Source: Nitrosomonas sp.
GTDB lineage: Bacteria; Pseudomonadota; Gammaproteobacteria; Burkholderiales; Nitrosomonadaceae
DNA length: 32,109 nt
Direction: 5' to 3'
NCBI GenBank assembly: GCA_024282035.1
Contig: JAMWZR010000025.1
Location: 1-32,109 of the forward strand
The notes under the pieces: generated by a model
Seen by the model: the letters and a program-made list of their open reading frames with translations, nothing else
The model's database searches: none
Told to the model about the DNA's origin: nothing
Part shown: piece by piece, positions 1 to 7,982 of the stretch
How positions within the stretch are numbered: the stretch's first letter is position 1
Layout of the letters: each line of letters starts with the position of its first letter
Made by a program: the position numbers and the translations under genes

Positions 1-1146
1 CGATATCACTTACATACTGGCGCCATTGGCAGCGGCGCTGATTGAGCAAATGCTGGCACAGACAGAGACGCTGTATCGACAGCCTGCTTCTCTTCATCGC
101 GTCACAAAAGCGCAATGGAAACAGCAACTATGGATTGCCAATTTGGATTATTTACTGGCAGAACTTCACCCGCACATTGAGCCTGTAACCTACATTCGAG
201 CGCTTGCCTGCGGCATATCCGGTGAAGCGCAACTACTGCCGACATTGCGTGCCTGGTGTGCGGCGCTGGAGCAGAAGAAGGCCTATGGCACCATCCACAC
301 GATATTGCAATCACTCGTCACCGGTGCCGCAGAAACAGATCACACAGAAAAAGAAGATGCAGGTTTTTCTGAAGCAATTTTCCAGGAAAGCCTTGCATAT
401 CGGCAACTGCAACAAAGACTCAATTCTAATCATTCCAGTGCCCATCAGCCGGATATCCGTCATCTGCTGCAAGCGCTGGCAGCGGAAGATGCGCTGCAAC
501 TACAGCGCATTTATCAGGACTTGGGCAGGAATCGCTATGACTTGGCAGCCGCCCGGCTCAATCCTGTGGAATTGCTCGGCCTGATTGAATTTCGGTTGAA
601 GACCCAATCTTCGACAGCCAGCGACGATGGGCATACATTTCTACAAGCCGTCGAAGCGCATGCCAGTCAGCTGACAGAAGCCGGTCATCTACCTGGGTAT
701 TACCGGCAGGTGCTGGCAGATGTGTTGCAGGCAAGAGAAATTGATCTGGAAATGATTGCTCTGCAGGTACAAACAATGACGCCGCATTTAGGTGTGGATA
801 ATGATGATCGGAGAGAAGAAACAAAACTGAAAGAAAGCAAAGCGATAACAGATGTCGAAACGAGAAAAGCAGGGATATTGAGCAAGTCTGCAGACGACAC
901 CCATTTGCAGCAAGCTACTCAATCGACTCTTGTTGACGCGCAAAAACCCAGGGCCGGGTATGAATCTCTGCACTTAAGGATACTGACAGCCTTGCATGAA
1001 GCGGGATTGATTGCTGCAATAGCAGATTTTAGTTCAGATACTACGCAGGCTGGCATCGAGCAACTCACACAACACCTGCGCAGCTTGATTCGGTCACCGG
1101 GGCAGCTTGCCCAATGGGTGAACAGGCTGGCGCAGCCGGTACTGCT
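1..1146 (+). repeat. Long tandem repeat, copy 1 (left-truncated)
   Basis: This is the first visible copy of a ~1150-base in-frame unit. Bases 1-291 match 2311-2601 with about 11 differences by my count. Bases 320-628 match 1481-1789 with about five differences. The last ~350 bases are much less conserved between copies and act as a variable linker. Confidence 0.9.
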
Positions 1147-3235
1147 CGACATTACTTATTTGCTGTCGGCATCAGCGGCCGCGCTGATTGAGCAAATGCT
1201 GGCACAGGCAGAGACGCTGTATCGACAGCCTGCTTCTCTTCATCGCGTCACAAAAGCGCAATGGAAACAGCAACTATGGTGTGTCAACCTGAATTATCTA
1301 CTGGCGGAGCCTAGCCCGGACACTGAACCCGGGGCTTATGTGCAGGCGCTTGCCCGCGGCATGTCCGGTGAAGCGCAACTATTGCCGACATTGCGCGCCT
1401 GGTGTGTAGCACTGGAGCATAAGAAGGCCTATGGCACCCTGCATAAGCTCTTGCAAACACTGATCGATAGTAGTAGCGAGACCGGTGCCGCAGAAACAGA
1501 TCACACAGAAAAAGAAGATGCAGGTTTTTCTGAAGCAATTTTCCAGGAAAGCCTTGCATATCGGCAACTGCAACAAAGACTCAATTCTAATCATTCCAGT
1601 GCCCATCAGCCGGATATCCGTCATCTGCTGCAAGCGCTGGTGGCGGAAGATGTGCTGCAACTACAGCGCATTTATCAGGACTTGGGCAGGAATCGCTATG
1701 ACCTGGCAGCTGCCCGGCTCAATCCTGTGGAATTGCTCGGCCTGATTGAATTTCGGTTGAAGACCCAATCTTCGACAGCCAGCGACGATGAACACGCATT
1801 TCTACAAGCCGTCGAAGCGCATGCCAGTCAGCTGACAGAAGCCAGTCACCTGCCTGGGTATTATCGGCAGGTGCTGGCAGATTTGTTGCAGGCAAGAGAG
1901 ATTGATCTGGAAATGATTGCTCTGCAGGTACAAGCCATTGCGGTGCCTTCTGATATGAGTAATGACGATCAGAGAAAGAATGCAAAGCTGATAGCAGCGC
2001 AAGGGAGCGGAGGGATCGAAGTAGAAACGGCAGAAGGATCTGGCAAGCATGCAGAAACTGCCAATCTGCTGCCGATCACCCCATCGGCTCTCGCAGGTGC
2101 CCAGAAATCTCAAGTTGTTTATGGACCGTGGTATTTGCGCATACTGGCAGCGCTGCGTGACGCAGGGTTGGCTGATGAGGAATTCAAGGATGTTGCCATG
2201 GATTCGCCGCAAGCGGACATCGAGCGATTCAAGCAACATCTGCGCACTATGCTGCGAACTGCGCAACAGCGCACCCGGCTGGTAGGTAAGCTTCCGCCAT
2301 CAGTTTTACTCGATATCACTTACATACTGGCGCCATTGGCAGCGGCGCTGATTGAGCAAATGCTGGCACAGACAGAGACGCTGTATCAACAGCCTGCTTC
2401 TCTTCATCGTGTTACAAAAGCACAATGGAAACAGCAACTATGGATTGCCAATTTGGATTATTTGCTGACAGAACTTCACACGCACATTGAACCTGTAACC
2501 TACATTCGAGCGCTTGCCTGCGGCATGTCCGGTGAAGCGCAATTGCTGCCGACATTGCGTGCCTGGTGTGCGGCGCTGGAGCAGAAGAAGGCCTATGGCA
2601 CTCTGCATAAGCTCTTGCAAACACTGATCGATAGTAGTAGCGAGATCGGGCGAAGCCCGACAGAAAAGACGGCATCGCTTCCCATTGATCTGCGTGGCTT
2701 ATTGATGAAGATGCCATCGATGGAAATATTGGAAGAAATTTATATTCATAATGCCGGACAGGTATTGGCGGCGCCGTATTTGCCGCGTTTGTTCACCATG
2801 CTGAATTTGGTGGAAGATGGTGTGTTTATTGATCGGCAGGCGGCGGAACGAGCCGTTCATTTGCTGCAATTCATGGTGAATGAGCAGACGCAAACCCCTG
2901 AATATCAACTGACCCTGAATAAGGTGTTATGTGGCATTACGACAGGTATTCCAATTGATAACCGAATTGATATCAGCGCGCATGAGAAAAAAACTATTGA
3001 AGGTTTGATGCTGGGCATGATTCAGAACTGGAAAACCATTGGCAATACCTCGATTAGCGGTCTGCGACAGACATTTCTGCAACGCAAAGGCCGATTGCAC
3101 CTGAAAGAAGATGGCATGTGGTATTTGACCATTGAACCGGGAACCTTTGACATGCTGCTGGACAGCTTGCCCTGGAGCTATTCTGTCATCAAACATGCCT
3201 GGATGGAGCGGGCCATTCATGTTACTTGGCGTTAA
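2..3235 (+). CDS. eCIS tape-measure-family protein (CIS_TMP), 5' end outside window
   Basis: The frame is open to the left edge, so the gene starts upstream and at least 1077 residues are visible. The last ~190 residues carry what I know from the contractile-injection-system tape-measure family: the stretch IYIHNAGQVLAAPYLPRLF, then AERAVHLLQFM, EYQLTLNKVLCG, SGLRQTFLQRKGRL and a terminal LPWSYSVIKHAWMERAIHV. Before that the protein is made of two full and one partial copy of a ~385-residue unit, alpha-helical in character, nearly identical at DNA level in long blocks. In Afp/PVC systems the tape measure fills the tube and helps set particle length; that role is inferred here from family and from the AAA+ ATPase gene 39 bases downstream. 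A TTG at 26 could be read as a start, but the reading frame before it matches the third repeat copy residue for residue, so it is internal. Confidence 0.85.
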   Translation, partial: DITYILAPLAAALIEQMLAQTETLYRQPASLHRVTKAQWKQQLWIANLDYLLAELHPHIEPVTYIRALACGISGEAQLLPTLRAWCAALEQKKAYGTIHTILQSLVTGAAETDHTEKEDAGFSEAIFQESLAYRQLQQRLNSNHSSAHQPDIRHLLQALAAEDALQLQRIYQDLGRNRYDLAAARLNPVELLGLIEFRLKTQSSTASDDGHTFLQAVEAHASQLTEAGHLPGYYRQVLADVLQAREIDLEMIALQVQTMTPHLGVDNDDRREETKLKESKAITDVETRKAGILSKSADDTHLQQATQSTLVDAQKPRAGYESLHLRILTALHEAGLIAAIADFSSDTTQAGIEQLTQHLRSLIRSPGQLAQWVNRLAQPVLLDITYLLSASAAALIEQMLAQAETLYRQPASLHRVTKAQWKQQLWCVNLNYLLAEPSPDTEPGAYVQALARGMSGEAQLLPTLRAWCVALEHKKAYGTLHKLLQTLIDSSSETGAAETDHTEKEDAGFSEAIFQESLAYRQLQQRLNSNHSSAHQPDIRHLLQALVAEDVLQLQRIYQDLGRNRYDLAAARLNPVELLGLIEFRLKTQSSTASDDEHAFLQAVEAHASQLTEASHLPGYYRQVLADLLQAREIDLEMIALQVQAIAVPSDMSNDDQRKNAKLIAAQGSGGIEVETAEGSGKHAETANLLPITPSALAGAQKSQVVYGPWYLRILAALRDAGLADEEFKDVAMDSPQADIERFKQHLRTMLRTAQQRTRLVGKLPPSVLLDITYILAPLAAALIEQMLAQTETLYQQPASLHRVTKAQWKQQLWIANLDYLLTELHTHIEPVTYIRALACGMSGEAQLLPTLRAWCAALEQKKAYGTLHKLLQTLIDSSSEIGRSPTEKTASLPIDLRGLLMKMPSMEILEEIYIHNAGQVLAAPYLPRLFTMLNLVEDGVFIDRQAAERAVHLLQFMVNEQTQTPEYQLTLNKVLCGITTGIPIDNRIDISAHEKKTIEGLMLGMIQNWKTIGNTSISGLRQTFLQRKGRLHLKEDGMWYLTIEPGTFDMLLDSLPWSYSVIKHAWMERAIHVTWR
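1147..2310 (+). repeat. Long tandem repeat, copy 2
   Basis: The unit starts 1146 bases after copy 1 and is followed by copy 3 after 1164 bases, both multiples of three. Bases 1181-1279 are almost identical to 35-133. Bases 1280-1430 differ clearly from copies 1 and 3, while 1481-1789 again match copy 1. The linker 1930-2290 is diverged. Confidence 0.9.
2311..2645 (+). repeat. Long tandem repeat, copy 3 (partial, mosaic)
   Basis: Bases 2311-2601 follow copy 1, then 2602-2645 follow copy 2 (1440-1483) almost base for base, after which homology stops abruptly. The switch of best match inside one copy points to recombination or gene conversion among copies. Confidence 0.85.
2646..2660 (+). other. 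Perfect hairpin at the end of repeat homology
   Basis: TCGGGC, GAA, GCCCGA form a 6-bp stem with a 3-base loop inside the coding frame. It lies exactly where copy 3 stops matching copy 2 and the unique C-terminal part begins. It may mark a recombination joint; it may also be chance. Confidence 0.5.
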
Positions 3236-3274
3236 TTGCATGCCGTATGTTGCTACCGATAGAGGTCAGGGTTG

Positions 3275-4621
3275 ATGACGCAAAGCAACGCTAATGCAAT
3301 AACGCTGGACAAGGAAATAAGCTGGTTCAAGCAGGTGCTGGCAACACGCTTTGATGATTATTTTCATCGCGCAACTGCTATCGAAGCTATTCGTGAAATA
3401 GCACCACCGGATGTGACCAACGATCAATCCGAATACGCGCGGCTTGTACAGGAATACCAGATGGGCTTTGATGAGCGCATCGTGATCATATTGGCGCTAT
3501 TGCCGCAAATCCAGCCGCATGTGCTGGATACTTTTTTAATGAATAACCAGCAAATTGCGCGCGGGTTTACTGAGTTTGGCGGATGGAAAGGTAAGGATCA
3601 CAGCGGATTTCTGCCGACTTGTGAAACGGCTGCTTTTATTTTGGCCGGAGATAATCTGGTCGAACGATTTGCGGTGATGCGTTTGTTTCAGCCGGATCAT
3701 TACTTATCCAAGCAGCAAATGATCAAGATCGAACACGGTACGAGTGGTGAGCCATTTTTAAGCGCCATGCTGATCCTGACGCCGGAATATCTTAATCGGC
3801 TAACGACCGGACGATGGGATAAGCCGGATTATGGCATTCATTTTCCGGCAAAATTAATCACGACCTCGTTGACCTGGGATGATTTGGTGCTGAATCCGGA
3901 AGTGATGGATGAAATAGAAAATATCAATACCTGGCTGAAACATTCGCAGACCATTTTGCAGCAATGGAATCTGGGCAGGAATATCAAACCGGGCTATCGC
4001 GCTTTATTTTATGGTCCTCCTGGAACAGGAAAGACTCTGACAGCAACCTTAATTGGCTCTACGGCTGGTATTGATGTTTATCGCATTGATTTATCGATGG
4101 TTGTATCCAAATATATCGGTGAAACGGAAAAGAACCTGGCGAATGTGTTTGACCAGGCGGTGAATAAGAATTGGATTTTGTTTTTTGATGAAGCGGATGC
4201 ACTGTTTGGCAAAAGGACGCAAACCAGCAACTCTAATGATCGCCATGCCAATCAGGAAATATCCTACTTACTGCAAAGAGTTGAGGATTATCCAGGCGTG
4301 GTGATATTGGCAACCAACTTAAAGACGAATATTGATGAAGCATTTGCGCGGCGTTTTCAGACATCGGTGCATTTTGCTATGCCGGATGCGGATCAGCGGT
4401 TAAGATTGTGGCAAGGCATGTTTGTAAACAATTCACTGTTATCCGTCGGTGTGAATCTGGTGATGTTGGCTGAAACCTATGAGCTATCCGGTGGCGCCAT
4501 TACCAATGCAGTGCGCTATGCAGCGATTCAAGCGGTGCGTATGAAGCGCGATCAGATCTTGCTGGATGACCTGGTAAAGGGAGTGATCAAAGAGTTGCTT
4601 AAAGAAGGGCGAACGTTGTGA
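3275..4621 (+). CDS. Afp15-type AAA+ ATPase of the contractile injection system
   Basis: The product is 448 residues. The N-terminal ~220 residues are a helical adaptor without a motif I know. The AAA+ module follows, with Walker A GPPGTGKT at 247-254, Walker B ILFFDEAD at 301-308 (D305, E306), a sensor-1 stretch VVILATNL, and an arginine-finger region EAFARRF. Family knowledge: eCIS loci encode one such ATPase beside the tape-measure gene, needed for assembly or cargo loading in Afp/PVC systems; the exact step is not settled. I chose ATG 3275 rather than TTG 3272 because it follows an AGAGGTCAGG ribosome-binding region at 3261-3270. The stop is 7 bases before the next gene, so the two are surely cotranscribed. 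Confidence 0.88.
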   Translation: MTQSNANAITLDKEISWFKQVLATRFDDYFHRATAIEAIREIAPPDVTNDQSEYARLVQEYQMGFDERIVIILALLPQIQPHVLDTFLMNNQQIARGFTEFGGWKGKDHSGFLPTCETAAFILAGDNLVERFAVMRLFQPDHYLSKQQMIKIEHGTSGEPFLSAMLILTPEYLNRLTTGRWDKPDYGIHFPAKLITTSLTWDDLVLNPEVMDEIENINTWLKHSQTILQQWNLGRNIKPGYRALFYGPPGTGKTLTATLIGSTAGIDVYRIDLSMVVSKYIGETEKNLANVFDQAVNKNWILFFDEADALFGKRTQTSNSNDRHANQEISYLLQRVEDYPGVVILATNLKTNIDEAFARRFQTSVHFAMPDADQRLRLWQGMFVNNSLLSVGVNLVMLAETYELSGGAITNAVRYAAIQAVRMKRDQILLDDLVKGVIKELLKEGRTL

Positions 4622-4628
4622 GACTATT

Positions 4629-7250
4629 ATGAAAAAAATTTTCTTTTCTTGGATAGTGTTCATTGTATGGATTGGTTGTCTGTCTGCGGCATTTGCGGCG
4701 GAAGGATACTATGACCGTCTGTTGAATCAGGAAGCTTTCAGAAAGATGGATCATGCCACAGTGGTGCGGATGCAGCAGAATCTGTTCGTCATTTATCAGA
4801 ATGACCGCAATTGGAGCCGGGATGCCGCACTTAGTCAACATCCGCTCACCGATGGTCGCATGGGTCCGGTCACTCTCTTCTGGTTGCAACGCTTTATCGT
4901 TGATTTCAAAATAGAACCCATTGGTAATCGCTACATTCGTGAAATAAACACGCGCCTGGAACAGATCGCAGCGTTTGCCGATATGTTTCCGGAAGAAACC
5001 AACGTACTGACCAATCCTGATTTTTCGATTTGGAATGATGAGCAAGCTGATTTGCAGAGAAACTACTATTACACAGTCAGACGGAGTGGATCAGATCAAG
5101 AGTTGCTCGATCTGGTCGATCTGTATCGACGCGTGGTTGATCCTTTGCTTCCTGCCGCGCTGCGCACCAGTCGCCGCGAATTGGTCACTTATTATTACCA
5201 ATTGTCAGCAGAAGACTTCAAAGTGCTGCAAGGAAAAGAGCAAATTCAGGCGCAACTGGCTAAATTGGTGGATAAAAAATTCGACAATGTGTCAGCGTTG
5301 CAAGAAGCCGTGACGGGAGCCTTGAAGGATTATCCCGATCTGGCTAAAAAATTGCTGCCAGTTATTCAGCGCTATTACCGTTACGCGGATCCGGTCATTA
5401 CCCAGAGTTTTCTGGAAATTCTTATGGGAGATCCGCTGTTCACGGCACTCAATGGCATATTTGTCACCTTATTGGATAAGACTTTGTCGGGCGTGGCTTA
5501 TCCCACCCAGCAACTGTTTGCTAAAGCCGTACAAGCAAAAATTCATGCGGGCATCGGGGCATGCCAGGCGGTGAACAATCAGAATCCGTATGTGATCAGT
5601 TTGAAAATTAGCGATGAGGATTTTCATCAATTAGCGCAGGATTTACAGACCGGTCCTTATCAGGGCATGCGTGATTTTCAGCAGCAATTCCACGCTATCG
5701 ATTCATTGCGCGCACGCTCCAAAGCAGCGTGCGAGGTTCAAGATCTGGAGTTGGTCGATGAGTTTGTAGCAGGTCTGTATGAGTCGGTCATTCAGCCAGC
5801 CATTGTGTTGCTGTATAAAAAACAGCCGACGTACAGTGCGGCAACGCCGATCCAATGGAACGGCGAGGGTTGTGGTTGCGTTCTCGATTATCTTTCAGGG
5901 ATCGTGTATGGCTTTTATCCTTTCTGGATGGCCAGCGGAGAGAAGCAAAACGTCAATTTCAGTGTGCTGTCCAGAGTGGCCTATCATGAGCTGTCATTTG
6001 ATGAAGAAGGCGTCATCAAGCAGACGAATACTGGTGGCAGTGATGTGGCGGTTTTATCGTCCGATAGCTCGAGCAGGCAACTGCAAAATGAATTCGTGCA
6101 AGTAGCGCGAAAACACAATAGTCAAGTCGATTGGGTGATTCATAACGATAAAGCCTACTGGGAAGCCTGGAAAGTGCAGGGTTATGAATCCAGGGCAGCG
6201 GTTCTGGAAACGCTGGCGGAGAATATCGTGCGTTTGCTGACCCGTCCCATCACTACCACGCTGTCGACCATTCAACAGGATCTGACATTGGGCGCTTTGT
6301 CACCGCCGACTTACGGTGATGGTGTAACGCTGTATTTTGAGGATTATCCGGAAGATTCGGAATCCATCCAACTGTTCAATAATTTTTTTGAAAATCTGCA
6401 AAAGAAATTAAATGCTAAGCATGGGGAGCATTTCACCAATATTCTGGCGCCGCAATCCGCCATGGGAGCCGGTATCTACAGCTACCCGAATCTGCTGGAG
6501 CGGATTAATCATCAAGAGTTCTCCGACAGCGCATATGCGATGATAGACAATAATGCGAACAATGTGCTGACAACCAGAATTCTGGTGCTGATCGAAGAAC
6601 CCACCTCAAGCGCCAAAAAGCAATTGAGATTGGACGTGGAAAATAGCCAATTGCATGGGATTGAGCGCGGCTTGTTGTTGCGTAACATCATTCCCGTCAT
6701 AGAATTTGATGGCAAAAACTGGAAGCAGCTTGAAGATGATATTGTGTATTTCAAAGATAACTTTGGAGGCGTTGGTTTCTGGCCTTTGCTAGTCAATGAA
6801 AAAGCGGTGACTGAAGACATGTCGTCGCGTTGTGACGAGATTCTGTCAGTGACTGGCTGCCTGGTTAGATTCTTTCAGGAAGCCACTTGGCACGGCTATC
6901 CGGATGCCATGATCGACCAATTTGTTTGCGAGAATCGCACGATTTTTCGCTGGGCAATGGGTTTGCTTACTTTACTAAGCTTGATATTGGTGTGCCTGTA
7001 TCTTTATTCATGCCGTATACACAGTAAGATCAAATCTTTGTATATTCTGGGCTTGCTGGTTATCATTATTCCCGCTTTGGTGATTGCATTGCTGCTGTTG
7101 ACGTATGATCCGGTGATTGAACCTATTTCATCAGGCAACTTGCCGCTTATCATCGTTGTTTTGGTCGGGATTGCGATTGGTATTATTGTTTATCAGCGGC
7201 GCAAGCAGCATATGAAAAAACCTTCGCGCCCGAGAATACAGGCCCCTTAG
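4629..7250 (+). CDS. Secreted/membrane protein with PG-binding-like segment and degenerate GH18-like domain
   Basis: The product is 873 residues. A signal peptide (residues 1-23, ending AFA) is followed by a peptidoglycan-binding-like segment at ~40-98 with DGRMGPVT. Residues ~100-410 are a helical part I do not recognise. From ~425 the pattern resembles a GH18 barrel: a first strand ending GFYPFW (428-433), and GDGVTLYFEDYPED around 563-576, which aligns with the family signature DGxDxDxE. D564 and acid E571 are kept, but the two middle Asp are T567 and Y569. A late strand GVGFWPLL fits strand 8. Three membrane helices end the protein (~775-795, 801-826, 838-857). Sitting 7 bases after the eCIS ATPase gene, it may act at the envelope on particle anchoring or release; this is inference. 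Catalysis is doubtful given the altered signature. Confidence 0.6.
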   Translation: MKKIFFSWIVFIVWIGCLSAAFAAEGYYDRLLNQEAFRKMDHATVVRMQQNLFVIYQNDRNWSRDAALSQHPLTDGRMGPVTLFWLQRFIVDFKIEPIGNRYIREINTRLEQIAAFADMFPEETNVLTNPDFSIWNDEQADLQRNYYYTVRRSGSDQELLDLVDLYRRVVDPLLPAALRTSRRELVTYYYQLSAEDFKVLQGKEQIQAQLAKLVDKKFDNVSALQEAVTGALKDYPDLAKKLLPVIQRYYRYADPVITQSFLEILMGDPLFTALNGIFVTLLDKTLSGVAYPTQQLFAKAVQAKIHAGIGACQAVNNQNPYVISLKISDEDFHQLAQDLQTGPYQGMRDFQQQFHAIDSLRARSKAACEVQDLELVDEFVAGLYESVIQPAIVLLYKKQPTYSAATPIQWNGEGCGCVLDYLSGIVYGFYPFWMASGEKQNVNFSVLSRVAYHELSFDEEGVIKQTNTGGSDVAVLSSDSSSRQLQNEFVQVARKHNSQVDWVIHNDKAYWEAWKVQGYESRAAVLETLAENIVRLLTRPITTTLSTIQQDLTLGALSPPTYGDGVTLYFEDYPEDSESIQLFNNFFENLQKKLNAKHGEHFTNILAPQSAMGAGIYSYPNLLERINHQEFSDSAYAMIDNNANNVLTTRILVLIEEPTSSAKKQLRLDVENSQLHGIERGLLLRNIIPVIEFDGKNWKQLEDDIVYFKDNFGGVGFWPLLVNEKAVTEDMSSRCDEILSVTGCLVRFFQEATWHGYPDAMIDQFVCENRTIFRWAMGLLTLLSLILVCLYLYSCRIHSKIKSLYILGLLVIIIPALVIALLLLTYDPVIEPISSGNLPLIIVVLVGIAIGIIVYQRRKQHMKKPSRPRIQAP

Positions 7251-7316
7251 TCGTATATAGCCTGCTCAGGGGGCGCTGATCGCAACTTTTGCCTGTTATG
7301 GATCGGGGAATCAACC

Positions 7317-7940
7317 ATGGATCTACTTGAAAAAGCAACCGTGATGCACTACCACCGGCATCGTATCGCCGAATACCAAAGCGGTTCGGTGGAATCGCTC
7401 GGATGGCGCAGCCAGGTCAGTCAACAATTGCGTTATCAGCAATTGATCAAAGTCGGCGATCTGAATGGCGCCAGCGTGCTGGACATTGGCTGCGGCTATG
7501 GAGATCTGAAGGCTTTCCTGGATTTGCACGCTGTCGACTTTGATTACATCGGTGTCGATCAAATGCCAGAATTCATTGCAGAGGCCAGGAAACGTTACGC
7601 AAACTACTCACGCACCGCTTTTTATCAAACCGACTTCAGCACCGCAGAATTACCGCAGGTGGATGTGGTCTTCGCCAGTGGCGCATTGGGCTATCGCTGC
7701 AAGAATGACAGTTTTTATACCGACATGATCTGTAAACTTTATAACAGCGCACGCTTTGCGTTGGCATTCAACATGCTGGATAAAAAACATTTTCCGCAGC
7801 ATAATCTGCTGGTTGGTCATGATCGGGATGAAATCCTTACACTGTGTCAGGCATTATCACCTCGCGTGGATTGCTTAAGCGGTTACCTGGAAGATGATTT
7901 TACGGTGTTGATGTATCGGAATGCGGTGAATGATCAGTGA
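7317..7940 (+). CDS. Class I SAM-dependent methyltransferase
   Basis: The product is 207 residues. Motif I is LDIGCGYGD at 55-63, followed by an acidic end of strand 2 (IGVDQMPEFI), the usual SAM-ribose contact, and a motif II/III-like stretch PQVDVVFASGALGY. No substrate-specific domain is visible, so the target cannot be named. The start ATG is preceded by GGGGAA at 7305-7310 with good spacing. It lies 66 bases after the GH18-like gene and 42 before the DUF4157 gene, all on the same strand, so it is probably expressed with the injection-system genes and could modify a component, the cargo or a small molecule; none of these is shown by sequence. Confidence 0.75.
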   Translation: MDLLEKATVMHYHRHRIAEYQSGSVESLGWRSQVSQQLRYQQLIKVGDLNGASVLDIGCGYGDLKAFLDLHAVDFDYIGVDQMPEFIAEARKRYANYSRTAFYQTDFSTAELPQVDVVFASGALGYRCKNDSFYTDMICKLYNSARFALAFNMLDKKHFPQHNLLVGHDRDEILTLCQALSPRVDCLSGYLEDDFTVLMYRNAVNDQ

Positions 7941-7942
7941 TC

Positions 7943-7968
7943 ATGGGAAGGCTGGCTTAATTTCCCAT
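7943..7968 (+). other. Intercistronic hairpin before the cargo gene
   Basis: ATGGGAA (7943-7949) and TTCCCAT (7962-7968) form a 7-bp stem with a 12-base loop. It begins three bases after the methyltransferase stop and ends just before the CGGAGAG ribosome-binding site at 7972-7978. There is no T-run, so it is more likely an RNA-processing or translation-affecting element than a terminator. Confidence 0.4.
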
Positions 7969-7982
7969 AAACGGAGAGTCCT

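Noticed and set aside
26-28. TTG at 26 as start of the first gene
   Set aside because: The frame before it (DITYILAP) equals the same place in repeat copy 3, so it is internal coding sequence of a gene cut by the window edge.
7242-7274. GCCCC/GGGGC stem at the end of the GH18-like gene as terminator
   Set aside because: Short stem, partly inside the coding region, and no T-run directly after it; read-through into the methyltransferase is more likely.
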